Notes: generated by a model not told the origin, from the sequence alone. DNA of 54,669 nt from Candidatus Gastranaerophilales bacterium (GCA_017467305.1 JAFTSM010000031.1:1-54669), one strand, 5' to 3'; positions 1-8,202 are shown, counted from the stretch's first letter. Numbers and translations are program-made.

Positions 1-237
1 GTCGTTCGTAAAGGGCTGAATTTTAGATGTTATATATTCGATGTCCTCATCTTGTATATAAGCGTCGCCCAAATAATGTGTTTTACCGTCAGAATGACGT
101 ACTTCTCCAACTCTACCTAAATCAAGCACCAACTCAATGGCATCATCTAAATTGTACGGCTTTAGTGCATCTACAATTTTCGGCGGAAGAATTTCAATTA
201 ACCTTTTCAGGTCGTTGTGGAATTGAATCTTATCCAT
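1..237 (-). CDS. R3H/AAA ATPase (ycf45 / SpoIIIAA-like), N-terminal part
   Basis: Reading the minus strand from ATG at 237 gives 79 open codons running off the left edge. The peptide has the pattern LIEILPPKIVDAL, then ELVLDLGRVGEVRH, then DIEYITSKIQPF, which I recognise as the N-terminal region of cyanobacterial ycf45-type proteins, related to SpoIIIAA with an R3H domain. Family members are ATPases that bind single-stranded nucleic acid; the cellular role is poorly defined. An AGGGA Shine-Dalgarno precedes the start by about 5 nt, and a strong extended -10 box lies upstream at 334-342. The ATPase and R3H domains would be outside the window, so the call rests on the N-terminus. Confidence 0.72.
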   Translation of the reverse strand, partial: MDKIQFHNDLKRLIEILPPKIVDALKPYNLDDAIELVLDLGRVGEVRHSDGKTHYLGDAYIQDEDIEYITSKIQPFTND

Positions 238-239
238 TA

Positions 240-327
240 TGTCCCTTTCGCTAATGTACGCGCTCAGGTGAATATACTTGTACCCGACTAGGACTAATAC
301 CGACTGCCCTTAATCGGGGCTACCTAC
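240..327 (-). other. GC-rich structured leader, unidentified
   Basis: This block stands out from the AT-rich surroundings. On the minus strand it carries a GCCC-GGGC hairpin (318-304) and two AGTCGG motifs. It matches no riboswitch or leader family I can name. It could be a cis-regulatory leader of the R3H gene or a short RNA. The rest of the gap (343-541) is AT-rich and I see no gene in it. Confidence 0.35.
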
Positions 328-333
328 ATTTAT

Positions 334-342
334 ATTATAACA
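334..342 (-). promoter_or_regulatory. extended -10 promoter for the R3H ATPase gene
   Basis: On the minus strand TGTTATAAT (342-334) is a perfect extended -10 element. Transcription would start near 327 and give a 5' leader of about 90 nt. The same TGTTATAAT element precedes the 6S RNA candidate at 14145-14153. Confidence 0.6.
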
Positions 343-541
343 CTTTTTTTAATGCGTTTCAAAACTCTTTACTATATTTGTAGTAAAAGAGCTGTATTGC
401 TAATAAAACAAGCACTTAATATTTATTAACATTTGCCAAAATATAGTAAATTATCAAATTTGAAATTACTTTTTATAAATACAAATTCGGAATAGTAAGT
501 AATAACAATATTTTAGGAATGTAAGTATAGGAGAAATTATT

Positions 542-976
542 ATGAGCATTACGTTAGGTAGCAATGCGTATTCAAACTTTTTAGTTAAGAGTACTCCAGC
601 TAGTGCACCTGCAAGTACACCGGCAAATACAAGTTTTAAATCAACTGTTTTTGAAGGTTTTCCAGTTGATACATTTGAATTCACTCAACCAGAAAAAGTT
701 CAAATATTTCCTCCAAAAATAAATATGGCTAGAGTTTTATTCCATAGATTAACAAAAGACCAAATCGACGCTGTTAATACATCTGGAATATTACCTAAAA
801 ATGCAAAGTTTGTAGATAATGAAATTACTGGTGAACCTAAATTAACTTGGAACTTATTAGATTGGTCTAAAGGTACACATACACTGCCAGCTGGCTATGA
901 AATGAAAAATGATATTTTAGGTTTTACTCACGTAGTTAGAACCGATACCCAAGCTTGGTGGTTAAAAAAGGATTAA
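542..976 (+). CDS. hypothetical protein, 144 aa
   Basis: ATG at 542 has a good Shine-Dalgarno (AGGAG) 8 nt upstream. The N-terminus is low complexity (serine, threonine, alanine, proline rich, residues 1-40) with a TSFKS segment resembling the short FK motif found near the N-terminus of other proteins here. The rest is a compact domain rich in aromatic residues ending in WWLKKD. There is no signal peptide or membrane segment. I do not recognise the family. The gene ends 50 bp before a clear terminator. It lies just outside the repeat-bounded island and is probably part of the ancestral chromosome. Confidence 0.75.
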   Translation: MSITLGSNAYSNFLVKSTPASAPASTPANTSFKSTVFEGFPVDTFEFTQPEKVQIFPPKINMARVLFHRLTKDQIDAVNTSGILPKNAKFVDNEITGEPKLTWNLLDWSKGTHTLPAGYEMKNDILGFTHVVRTDTQAWWLKKD

Positions 977-991
977 AAATATACAATCTGC

Positions 992-1053
992 TTAAAAGTG
1001 CTATATATGAATCTATTTATCATCATGGGAGTTTTATTACTCCCTTTTTATTT
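992..1053. repeat. 62-bp direct repeat, copy 1
   Basis: Identical over all 62 positions to 3690-3751. It includes a terminator hairpin at its right end. The two copies bracket the 2.6-kb segment with the toxin-like tail, membrane protein, LprI-like protein and GH108 muramidase. Confidence 0.95.
1027..1049 (+). terminator. rho-independent terminator after the 144-aa gene
   Basis: Stem GGGAG/CTCCC with loop TTTTATTA, followed by five T. It forms the end of the 62-bp repeat and recurs identically at 3725-3747. Confidence 0.8.
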
Positions 1054-1058
1054 ATATA

Positions 1059-1397
1059 TTATTGACCAAAATCAGCAGTTGCCAACATATAACTGAAATC
1101 AACCATAAATATTAATAATAAAATATAGATTATCGCCAATATGCGTAATATTATTTTAATTATTCTTCTAATTTTATTATTTTTAATATCTATAAACTTA
1201 AATATAAAATTTACGATTAATAAAATAGTTATATGTATATAAGAAAAACAAAAAACTAATAAATACCATATTATCTTTTCTTTATACGTTATATCTACAG
1301 TTGGAATTAAAATTTCTATCATAGATAAAAACATTGATATAATAAAATAGACAAAAATTTCTTTATTTGAAATGATATTTTGTTTATTCATTATCAT
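1059..1397 (-). CDS. small membrane protein, possible immunity protein
   Basis: A 112-aa protein with three predicted hydrophobic helices (about residues 13-33, 42-69 and 79-101) and lysines between them. Its ATG at 1397 overlaps the stop codon of the upstream truncated frame as ATGA, an arrangement typical of translational coupling. No family is recognised. Small multi-helix proteins coupled behind the C-terminal end of a larger gene are often immunity proteins for membrane-active or transported toxins; that role is inference from context alone. It lies inside the 62-bp-repeat island. Confidence 0.65.
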   Translation of the reverse strand: MIMNKQNIISNKEIFVYFIISMFLSMIEILIPTVDITYKEKIIWYLLVFCFSYIHITILLIVNFIFKFIDIKNNKIRRIIKIILRILAIIYILLLIFMVDFSYMLATADFGQ

Positions 1398-1579
1398 TTA
1401 TCCTTTAAAATCGCCTCTTTTTCATCTTTGGATATTATAACACGATATGCATAGAAATAAGGGGTTATTTCACCTTTATCTTGTCTATCTCTACCAACTC
1501 TCACTGGATTACTTGCTTCACCTTCATTAAAGTCATAAACATCTGTTATATATAATTCGATATCGCCATTTTTACTACT
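1394..1579 (-). pseudogene. C-terminal tail of a lost larger gene (toxin-like)
   Basis: An open frame of 61 codons without an in-frame ATG ends in TGA overlapping the next start. The peptide contains GDIELYITDVYDFNEG and later GEITPYFYAYRVIISKDE, with normal folded-protein composition, so it looks like the real C-terminus of a protein whose upstream part has been deleted. An in-frame TAA lies immediately upstream (1580-1582), next to the divergent promoter of the LprI-like gene. Displaced C-terminal tails kept next to an intact small gene resemble orphan toxin-immunity modules. No domain family is assigned. Confidence 0.5.
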
Positions 1580-1601
1580 TTAAGATTATTTTTAAATTTA
1601 G

Positions 1602-1607
1602 TATAAT
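1602..1607 (+). promoter_or_regulatory. -10 box giving a leaderless transcript
   Basis: TATAAT ends 6 nt before the ATG at 1614, so the predicted transcription start is the A of the start codon. No Shine-Dalgarno can fit. The same spacing is seen for the genes at 15476, 52506 and 54505. Confidence 0.65.
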
Positions 1608-1613
1608 TGACTT

Positions 1614-2156
1614 ATGAAAAAGACTTTTTTAATTATTTTTATTTTGTTTAGTATAATTTGTAGTTACTATTTTGGTTATTATGTAGCTGCTTATAACCTA
1701 AATATAAAAATGACTAAAGAAAACAATATATTAAACGAAAAAATTATTACGTTAAATGATAAAAATTTAAAATTAAAAGAAATAATAAAAAAAAATAATA
1801 AAGAAGAAGAATATAAACATCCAATTGATATAAAACTTGAAAATTGTATAAATTCGACTCATCCATATTTGTATTCTAATTGTGCAGTAGAAAATGCAAA
1901 GGACTGGGATATAGAGATTAATAAACAATTAAAACAAATCAAAAATATAGTAAATAAGGATGATTATAATATTATTGATATAGCCCAAACAGACTGGAAG
2001 AAATCAGTAGATAGCGATGAGAAAGTAATCCACAAATTCGTATCCAGTCATCAAGGGGCTATAAATGAAACTCTTGCTTATTCATATATTGCTGATATAA
2101 AAAAACAGAGAGCTTTATTGTTGAATAATATTTATAATATTCATACAGAAGAATAA
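1614..2156 (+). CDS. membrane-anchored LprI/DUF1311-like protein, candidate muramidase inhibitor
   Basis: A 180-aa protein: one N-terminal membrane helix (residues 4-24), a charged coiled-coil stalk (33-65), then a domain with Cys78 and Cys90, AQTDW at 124-128 and a terminal KKQRALLL helix. This order (first cysteine, second cysteine about 12 residues on, a central AQxxW, a closing charged helix) fits DUF1311, the LprI N-terminal family, which includes lysozyme inhibitors. The divergence is high, so the family call is moderate. The single helix would place the domain outside the inner membrane. The stop lies 4 nt from the stop of the convergent GH108 muramidase, which suggests an inhibitor of that enzyme. 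Confidence 0.6.
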   Translation: MKKTFLIIFILFSIICSYYFGYYVAAYNLNIKMTKENNILNEKIITLNDKNLKLKEIIKKNNKEEEYKHPIDIKLENCINSTHPYLYSNCAVENAKDWDIEINKQLKQIKNIVNKDDYNIIDIAQTDWKKSVDSDEKVIHKFVSSHQGAINETLAYSYIADIKKQRALLLNNIYNIHTEE

Positions 2157-2160
2157 TATA

Positions 2161-3177
2161 CTATTCCAAACCTTCATACCTATTTAGGATTTTCTCCAAT
2201 TTATCAACTCTATTATTCCAACCATTTAAGTACTTTTCTTGTGAGGGTTTTTCAATAACTTTGTCAGTATAATGTTTTCTTCTATATTCCAATATTTTTC
2301 TCAAATCACCATTGGATTTTTTGTAATACTCTTTTGTTCTACCAACTCCGTGTAATACTGCTGTATCAAATAGTATTAATGATTTAATAGGGTCTTTTTC
2401 TTTGTTTAATCCTGATTTTACCCAGTAATCATTGTAATAAACTTTTATAGTTTCATTTTTTGTTAAATTTTTAACATCTTTTTTAGGTAATTTATGTCTT
2501 CTACAATAGTCATCATATGTATTTTGAGTAATTCCCATATTTGTAGGACCACCTTCATCATCTTCATCATTTACATATTTTCCTTCTGAACCAAAGACAA
2601 TATCTAAAACAGAAAAGAAAGTTTTATCATTTTCATTATTTGCTGAATTTTTAATATCAGAGTATTTCATATTTTTAATATCTGCCGCACCACCAGTTAA
2701 TTCACCATTTAACTTATCTGGTTTTTCTTTTTTTGCCTTAGGCAAATCGCTTTCTTGTAATTTTTCTTGTTTATTTTTCGGGTTGGTTTCTTTCTCTTTT
2801 TTGACATCTATTTTATCTAAATTTTCTTCAGTTCTTTCCTCCTTTTCTTCTTTATCCTTCATTGTTGGATATAGTAAATCTGCTCTTTTGCTATAATCTT
2901 TTTCTTCTTTTGGGCGGTTTATTTTTGTTTCTTTTTCCTCTTCTGTTGAGATATCATATTTTTTCTTTGTTTTATCATCTAACAAAGGTGATAATTCACC
3001 CTCTACTTCATCATCATCTTTTGTTTTTCCTAATCCTCTTATCTTTTCTTTTATTTTCTCTTTTTTATCAATTTTATAATCTTTATATTCTTCTTCATCT
3101 TCTTTCATACTTGTGAATAAAGTATTTGCTCTTTCTGTAAATTTGTCTTTTAAATCATATAATTTTCTTTTAATCAT
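2161..3177 (-). CDS. GH108-type muramidase with long charged N-terminal region
   Basis: A 338-aa protein. Residues 1-180 are highly charged and probably disordered, with a duplicated motif: RANTLFTSMKEDEEE at 16-30 and RADLLYPTMKDKEEK at 98-112. Residues 186-335 form a GH108 peptidoglycan muramidase domain: GSEGKYVNDEDDEGGPTNMG with the expected catalytic Glu198, then YYNDYW, FDTAVLHGVGR and a C-terminal LNGWNNRVDKL. There is no signal peptide, so export must use another route (holin, dedicated secretion system or lysis). The start ATG has an AAGGAG Shine-Dalgarno. It faces the LprI-like gene tail to tail. GH108 is mostly known from phages and from secretion-associated lysozymes. Confidence 0.82.
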   Translation of the reverse strand: MIKRKLYDLKDKFTERANTLFTSMKEDEEEYKDYKIDKKEKIKEKIRGLGKTKDDDEVEGELSPLLDDKTKKKYDISTEEEKETKINRPKEEKDYSKRADLLYPTMKDKEEKEERTEENLDKIDVKKEKETNPKNKQEKLQESDLPKAKKEKPDKLNGELTGGAADIKNMKYSDIKNSANNENDKTFFSVLDIVFGSEGKYVNDEDDEGGPTNMGITQNTYDDYCRRHKLPKKDVKNLTKNETIKVYYNDYWVKSGLNKEKDPIKSLILFDTAVLHGVGRTKEYYKKSNGDLRKILEYRRKHYTDKVIEKPSQEKYLNGWNNRVDKLEKILNRYEGLE

Positions 3178-3277
3178 TATTTTCTCCTTTTTGCTTTTTT
3201 GAATAACATTTTTACGTAATTTTGAATTATGGTTTTAACTAAATCATGTTAACCGTTCCTTTCTGTTTTTATGCACG

Positions 3278-3313
3278 ATAAATAAGCAGAACTAATTAGT
3301 TCTGCTTATTTAT
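3278..3313. terminator. perfect palindrome, likely bidirectional terminator
   Basis: ATAAATAAGCAGAACTA followed by its exact complement, flanked by T-rich and A-rich runs. It lies about 100 bp upstream of the muramidase start and would separate it from upstream transcription. Confidence 0.5.
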
Positions 3314-3316
3314 TTC

Positions 3317-3407
3317 TGTCATTCCGAACTTGATTCGGAATCTAATAACTTTAATTTATGACGTAAATTTCAATGCAATAAGATTCTGAAACAAGTTCAG
3401 CAAGACA
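3317..3407. repeat. MITE-like inverted-repeat element
   Basis: The left arm 3317-3343 (TGTCATTCCGAACTTGATTC...) and right arm 3381-3407 are imperfect inverted repeats of 27 nt with about 5 mismatches, separated by 37 AT-rich bases. It resembles the short dispersed intergenic palindromes (GTCATTCCGAA type) found in many bacterial genomes. No coding capacity. Confidence 0.55.
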
Positions 3408-3469
3408 TAACTATACATTTGGATTCAAATTATTTGATATATAGAAATATGACAAATTATTATCCACAC

Positions 3470-3600
3470 GAAGTACCAAAAACAAAAACTAAGCACAGTA
3501 CTTCCCCGATTTAACGAAGCTAGGCACCCTTTCGTATCACCGTCTACCGACTGGCTTGAAATTCTTTTTTTCAAAAAAAGAATTTCACTACTAGAGTCTT
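3470..3600. other. unassigned structured block between muramidase and fusA
   Basis: GC content rises between 3480 and 3560. On the minus strand 7-nt arms GAAGTAC/GTACTTC and a short ACGAA/TTCGT pair can form. A nearly perfect palindrome with 14-nt arms lies at 3558-3586 (GAAATTCTTTTTTT and its complement). I cannot match it to a known RNA. It may be a decayed RNA gene or an insertion remnant. No credible protein is encoded between 3178 and 3810. Confidence 0.3.
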
Positions 3601-3689
3601 GTTTCAAATCTTACATATATTATAAACTATGTACATAAAAACGTAAAGTATTTTTCTAAAAAGGTTAAAATTTTGAATTTCTTTTAAAT

Positions 3690-3751
3690 TTAAAAGTGCT
3701 ATATATGAATCTATTTATCATCATGGGAGTTTTATTACTCCCTTTTTATTT
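3690..3751. repeat. 62-bp direct repeat, copy 2
   Basis: Perfect copy of 992-1053, here between the muramidase island and the 3' end of fusA. The most economical reading is insertion or duplication that placed the island between two copies of one terminator region. Confidence 0.95.
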
Positions 3752-3760
3752 TGAAATAAA

Positions 3761-3789
3761 AAAAGAGGTTCGAATTTCGAACCTCTTTT
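3761..3789 (-). terminator. fusA terminator
   Basis: GAGGTTCGAA/TTCGAACCTC hairpin with A-run and T-run flanks, 20 bp past the fusA stop. It is immediately next to repeat copy 2. Confidence 0.85.
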
Positions 3790-3810
3790 AATTTTATCTT
3801 ATTCTTTAAA

Positions 3811-5895
3811 CTATGCGTTAGCGCCAGCTTTAGAAATGATTTCTTCTTGAACGTTAGAAGGAACTTGTTCATATTTCAAGAATTCCATAGAGAATGTACC
3901 TCTACCTTGAGTATTTGAACGTAAGTCTGTAGCGTAACCGAACATGTTACCTAGAGGAACTGTTGCTCTAACAATAACGTTACCAGTGTTACCTAAAGGT
4001 TCTTGACCTTCGATACGTCCACGACGTCTTGAAATGTCACCGATGATTGTACCAGTGTATTCATCTGGAATTTCGATTTCAACTTTCATCATTGGTTCTA
4101 AGATACAAGCTTTAGCTTTCTTACAACCGTCTTTAATAGCCATAGAACCAGCAATCTTGAACGCCATTTCAGAAGAGTCAACATCGTGGTATGAACCATC
4201 ATAAAGTTCAACCTTAACGTCTATCATTGGGTAACCAGCTAAGATACCGCCTTCAAGAGCTTCTTCCATACCTTTTCTAGCAGGCTCGATGTATTCTTTC
4301 GGAATAGCACCACCAACGATTTTGTTTTCGAATACAAAACCTTCGTTTTCACCAGCTGGAGAAATTCTAATTTTAACGTGACCATATTGACCTTTACCAC
4401 CAGATTGTCTGATGAATTTAGAGTCTTGATCAGCATTACCAAGAATTGTTTCTCTGTATGCTACTTGTGGTTTACCAACGTTAGCGTCTACTTTGAATTC
4501 TCTTAATAGACGGTCTACGATGATATCTAAGTGTAACTCACCCATACCAGAAATGATTGTTTGACCAGTTTCAGCATCAGATTTAACTCTGAATGAAGGA
4601 TCTTCTTCAGCAAGTTTTTGAAGAGCAAGACCCATTTTATCTTGGTCAGCTTTTGTTTTTGGTTCAATAGCAACAGAAATAACCGGATCTGGGAATTCCA
4701 TTTTTTCAAGGATAATTGGTGCGTTTTCATCACATAATGAATCACCTGTTGTAGTATCTTTAAGACCTACAGCTGCACAAATGTCACCAGCATATACTTC
4801 TGTAATTTCGCTTCTTTGATCAGCATACATTTGAACTAATCTTGAGATACGTTCTTTTTTACCGTTTGTAGCGTTTAATACATAAGAACCTGATGTTAAT
4901 TTACCAGAGTAAACTCTTAAGAATGTTAAACGACCTACATATGGGTCTGTCATAATTTTGAATGCTAATGCTGCGAATGGTTCTTTTTCATCAGAATGTC
5001 TAGCAACTTTTGTTCCATCTTCTAATTCACCTTCAATAGCTTTAACATCTAATGGAGATGGCATAAATGCAACAACGTTATCTAATAATAATTGAACACC
5101 TTTGTTCTTGAATGCTGTACCACAGCAAACTGGAACGATTTGGTTGTTACATACTGCTTTTCTTAAAACAGCTTTTAATTCATCTACAGTTGGTTCTTCA
5201 CCTTCCATAAACTTCATCATTAAGTCATCATCAAATTCTGAAATAGCTTCAACTAAAGCAGCTCTATATTCAGCAGCTTTATCTGCCATATCAGCAGGGA
5301 TGTCTTCAACTTTAATATCTGTACCTAAGTCATTAGTGTAGATATGAGCTTTCATATCAAATAAATCGATTAAGCCAGTAAATTTATCTTCTGCACCAAT
5401 TGGTAATTGAATTGGATGTGCATTTGCATTTAATCTATTTCTTAATTGGTCAACAACTCTATAGAAATCAGCACCTGTTCTATCCATTTTGTTAACGAAT
5501 ACCATTCTTGGTACTTCATATCTGTTAGCTTGTCTCCAAACTGTTTCTGATTGAGATTGTACACCACCTACTGCACAGAATACAGCAACTACACCGTCTA
5601 ATACACGTAAAGAACGTTCTACTTCGATTGTGAAGTCAACGTGTCCAGGTGTGTCAATGATGTTGAATTGGTGGTTTTTCCACATAGCTGTTACAGCAGC
5701 TGATTGAATTGTAATACCACGTTCTTTTTCTTGTTCCATAAAGTCAGTTACTGAAGCACCGTCGTGTGTTTCACCAAGTTTATGGGTTTTACCTGTGTAG
5801 AAAAGAATACGTTCTGTGGTAGTTGTTTTACCTGCATCGATGTGAGCAGCAATACCAAAGTTTCTTACTCTTTCTAATGGAACTTGTCTTGCCAT
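3811..5895 (-). CDS. fusA: translation elongation factor G
   Basis: A 694-aa EF-G, full length for the family. It is the GTPase that drives ribosomal translocation and, with RRF, ribosome recycling. The N-terminus has the P-loop [16 protein letters not shown], the switch region with [23 protein letters not shown] and NKMD. The C-terminal part contains the domain IV and V signatures ([13 protein letters not shown]-like region, [20 protein letters not shown] and [18 protein letters not shown]). A Shine-Dalgarno AAGGA precedes ATG. The gene stands alone: its usual str-operon partners rpsL, rpsG and tuf are not beside it. Confidence 0.98.
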   Translation of the reverse strand: MARQVPLERVRNFGIAAHIDAGKTTTTERILFYTGKTHKLGETHDGASVTDFMEQEKERGITIQSAAVTAMWKNHQFNIIDTPGHVDFTIEVERSLRVLDGVVAVFCAVGGVQSQSETVWRQANRYEVPRMVFVNKMDRTGADFYRVVDQLRNRLNANAHPIQLPIGAEDKFTGLIDLFDMKAHIYTNDLGTDIKVEDIPADMADKAAEYRAALVEAISEFDDDLMMKFMEGEEPTVDELKAVLRKAVCNNQIVPVCCGTAFKNKGVQLLLDNVVAFMPSPLDVKAIEGELEDGTKVARHSDEKEPFAALAFKIMTDPYVGRLTFLRVYSGKLTSGSYVLNATNGKKERISRLVQMYADQRSEITEVYAGDICAAVGLKDTTTGDSLCDENAPIILEKMEFPDPVISVAIEPKTKADQDKMGLALQKLAEEDPSFRVKSDAETGQTIISGMGELHLDIIVDRLLREFKVDANVGKPQVAYRETILGNADQDSKFIRQSGGKGQYGHVKIRISPAGENEGFVFENKIVGGAIPKEYIEPARKGMEEALEGGILAGYPMIDVKVELYDGSYHDVDSSEMAFKIAGSMAIKDGCKKAKACILEPMMKVEIEIPDEYTGTIIGDISRRRGRIEGQEPLGNTGNVIVRATVPLGNMFGYATDLRSNTQGRGTFSMEFLKYEQVPSNVQEEIISKAGANA

Positions 5896-6019
5896 TTTGT
5901 CTTTTCCTTTTATTACTACATAAATTAAATATACTTAGCTCTCGCTATTATAATCTTTGCATAAACATAATTTTTTTTAAAGAACTTGCTTCATATTATT
6001 AAATATATGATAATCTTTT

Positions 6020-6025
6020 TATAAT
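6020..6025 (+). promoter_or_regulatory. -10 box of the pilin-like gene
   Basis: TATAAT 20 nt before the ATG at 6046, leaving room for the GAGG Shine-Dalgarno at 6037-6040. Confidence 0.5.
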
Positions 6026-6045
6026 TTAATTTGAATGAGGTTGGA

Positions 6046-6714
6046 ATGAAACTAAAGAAGGCATTTACATTATCAGAAGTTCTTATCACAATGACTATTA
6101 TTGGTGTTGTAGCAGCCATATGTGTTCCTGTTCTATTTGCAGATTGGCATAAAGCACAAACCGTTTCACAATTATTAAAAACTCATTCAACATTATCTCA
6201 AACAACATATCGTGCAATTGCAGATAATGGCCCCATTGTTTCTTGGGAAGTAGACGGATTAACAGCTAGAAACTTCTACGATGTATATCTCAAACCTTAT
6301 TTAAATGTTATGAACGATGATTTAAACAATGAATTCAAATATACAGCATTGAACAACACACAAGATTCCGCATCATTTGGCGCTGTGTTCTATTTGAATG
6401 ACGGTCAAAAAATTTCAATTAAAAATCCTTCAAATACAGAATGGGGACTTGAAGTCGGTGTTGTCGTTGACATAAATGGTGATAAGAAACCAAACAAAAT
6501 GGGACGTGATATATTTGTGTTTAACTATTGGATGTACCACCCAATTACACCAGAAGTTAGTGGTAAATTTATTCCTTGGGGTGCAGATTGGACAAGAGAA
6601 GATATAAAAAATTCATCTGTTAGCTATGCTTGCAATAAAAAGAAAACAGGTGATATTTGTGCGGCTTTAATTGCAAAAGATGGTTGGAAAATATCAAGAG
6701 ATTATCCTTGGTAA
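6046..6714 (+). CDS. type IV pilin-like (pseudopilin) protein
   Basis: A 222-aa protein beginning MKLKKAFTLSEVLITMTIIG: a short basic leader, a class III prepilin cleavage region (A/FTLSE, with Glu5 of the mature chain) and one hydrophobic helix. A prepilin peptidase would cut before the phenylalanine and methylate it. The globular part holds DINGDKKPNKMGRDIFVF, a calcium-loop-like segment common in G-type pseudopilins, and a C-terminal cysteine pair (CNKKKTGDIC). The ATG at 6046 with GAGG upstream is preferred over an in-frame TTG at 6031. It lies alone, as such minor pilin-like genes often do in Gastranaerophilales. Confidence 0.8.
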   Translation: MKLKKAFTLSEVLITMTIIGVVAAICVPVLFADWHKAQTVSQLLKTHSTLSQTTYRAIADNGPIVSWEVDGLTARNFYDVYLKPYLNVMNDDLNNEFKYTALNNTQDSASFGAVFYLNDGQKISIKNPSNTEWGLEVGVVVDINGDKKPNKMGRDIFVFNYWMYHPITPEVSGKFIPWGADWTREDIKNSSVSYACNKKKTGDICAALIAKDGWKISRDYPW

Positions 6715-6811
6715 ACTGTTAAGAAAAATAAAAAGTTTTTATGAATACCTAAAGTTTAAAAGTTAATTCTCCGATAGATAATTTATACGAATTGAAAAGG
6801 AGAGTTTTGCT

Positions 6812-7033
6812 ATGGCAGATGAAAAAAAATTAGGTTTATATAAAAATATCTTAGGTGATACAAAAGCAACTATTGATGCTATTCAACGTTTTATTGATGA
6901 GAGTTCATCACGTAATATTGAACACGATATCGAAACAGAAGATACACCTGCAGAATCTATCAATAGAGTATTAAGAGCAGCAGCTTGCGAAGATACTCAA
7001 AAAGATATTGCCGATTTCTTAAAGAAAATTTAG
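6812..7033 (+). CDS. small acidic hypothetical protein, 73 aa
   Basis: A strong Shine-Dalgarno (AAAAGGAGAG) precedes ATG. The sequence is predicted helical and acidic with no membrane segment; I do not recognise the family. A terminator-like hairpin (7064-7100) follows. Codon use is like that of its neighbours, so it is probably a real, conserved small gene rather than chance. Confidence 0.65.
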   Translation: MADEKKLGLYKNILGDTKATIDAIQRFIDESSSRNIEHDIETEDTPAESINRVLRAAACEDTQKDIADFLKKI

Positions 7034-7049
7034 TTTAAATTAGAGTGAG

Positions 7050-7074
7050 AATATGTTAAAATTAACCCGCTAGA
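7050..7074. repeat. 25-bp direct repeat, copy 1
   Basis: The 25 bases at 7050-7074, reading AATATGTTAAAATTAACCCG then CTAGA, match 8178-8202 exactly. The two copies bracket the SGNH protein gene. Confidence 0.9.
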
Positions 7075-7100
7075 AAAAATGTCTGGCGGGTTGATTTTTT
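7064..7100 (+). terminator. rho-independent terminator
   Basis: Stem AACCCGC (7064-7070) with GCGGGTT (7086-7092), followed by six T. The left arm is part of a 25-bp sequence repeated in the asnS leader. Confidence 0.8.
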
Positions 7101-7162
7101 AAAGAGTAATTTTTTGATTTTTTATATTTTATTACAATGTTCATTTTTTGTTGGAGAGTTTT

Positions 7163-8158
7163 ATGTTTAAACTAAATTGGAAACTTATAACTATTAATTT
7201 TATTTTATTATTGTCTTTACTTTTTATTATTGATATATATTCATCATATAAAGCATATGAAGCCATTTGTGATTATAGGTATACAAAGGCGGCTTCTCTA
7301 GGTTTTAATAAAGATGATGTTACTTGTGTTGACTTCGAGTATCGATTTGGATTGATACCATTTAAAAAAATATGGGAAAAAGAATCCCCCAATTTTAATG
7401 ACAATAAACGTAGAGATATAATAAAAGATAACAAGGATAATAAATCAGTTTTACTTTTGGGGTGTTCTTTTGCAGAGGGTGTTAATCCAGATTATAAAAG
7501 TAATCTGAATTATATATTAAGTGACTACACTGGTTATTCAGTATATAACAGAGCCTTTGGTGGATTTGGCCCAGCAAATACATTATGGCAAGTGAGAAAT
7601 CCTAAATTCTATGAAGGAATAAAAATCCCACCAACATATATTTTGTATGTTTATGTTCCTTATCAACCAGAAAGAATTTTTAATGATAAATGGGGGGATT
7701 CTTCTTCAAGACCAATCTATATTGGATATAATGAAAAAGATGGTAAGTTAATAGAAAATAAATCACCGTTCTTGCTTCTATGTAATTTTAATTGGATAAA
7801 AAGAATTTTTTTAGAAAATCTATATGAAAATCCTAATAATAGCCTAAAACAAAAATTCCACCTATTTAAGCTACACATTTTAGAGTCTCAAGTTGAACTA
7901 CAAAAAAAATATCCAAATGCAAAATTTATAATTGTAAAATATCCTATAAAAACTGAACCAGGAAACGAAGACAAAGAATATTATGCAGTGACTGATGAAT
8001 GGAACGAGTTTAAAGAAAAAGGAATTATTATTTACGATTTAGAAAAAGAAATAAATGCTGATTTAACCTCTAAAGAATATTTGCTTCCGGACCTACATCC
8101 AAATAAGAAAGCTTGGGAGACTATAGTTCCAAAATTAGTTAAAGATTTAAGCTTATAA
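7163..8158 (+). CDS. membrane-anchored SGNH/GDSL-like hydrolase
   Basis: About 331 aa from ATG 7163, chosen over an in-frame TTG at 7148 because GGAGAG lies 4 nt before the ATG. One N-terminal membrane helix is followed by an SGNH-like fold: block I VLLLGCSFAEG (serine nucleophile), an NRAFGGFGP block, and a terminal DLHPN block carrying the Asp-His pair. Proteins of this layout act on acyl groups of envelope glycans; no specific substrate can be read. The gene is flanked by a 25-bp direct repeat that also forms part of the asnS leader, so it looks inserted between the 73-aa gene and asnS. Confidence 0.65.
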   Translation: MFKLNWKLITINFILLLSLLFIIDIYSSYKAYEAICDYRYTKAASLGFNKDDVTCVDFEYRFGLIPFKKIWEKESPNFNDNKRRDIIKDNKDNKSVLLLGCSFAEGVNPDYKSNLNYILSDYTGYSVYNRAFGGFGPANTLWQVRNPKFYEGIKIPPTYILYVYVPYQPERIFNDKWGDSSSRPIYIGYNEKDGKLIENKSPFLLLCNFNWIKRIFLENLYENPNNSLKQKFHLFKLHILESQVELQKKYPNAKFIIVKYPIKTEPGNEDKEYYAVTDEWNEFKEKGIIIYDLEKEINADLTSKEYLLPDLHPNKKAWETIVPKLVKDLSL

Positions 8159-8177
8159 TTCTTTTATTTGTATTTTA

Positions 8178-8202
8178 AATATGTTAAAATTAACCCGCTA
8201 GA
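8178..8202. repeat. 25-bp direct repeat, copy 2, in the asnS leader
   Basis: Perfect copy of 7050-7074. It contains TAAAAT (8185-8190), usable as a -10 box, and the left arm of the asnS leader hairpin. Confidence 0.9.

Noticed and set aside
27-254. Plus-strand frame of 75 codons at the window start
   Set aside because: The opposite strand encodes a recognisable ycf45-like N-terminus with a ribosome site and promoter.
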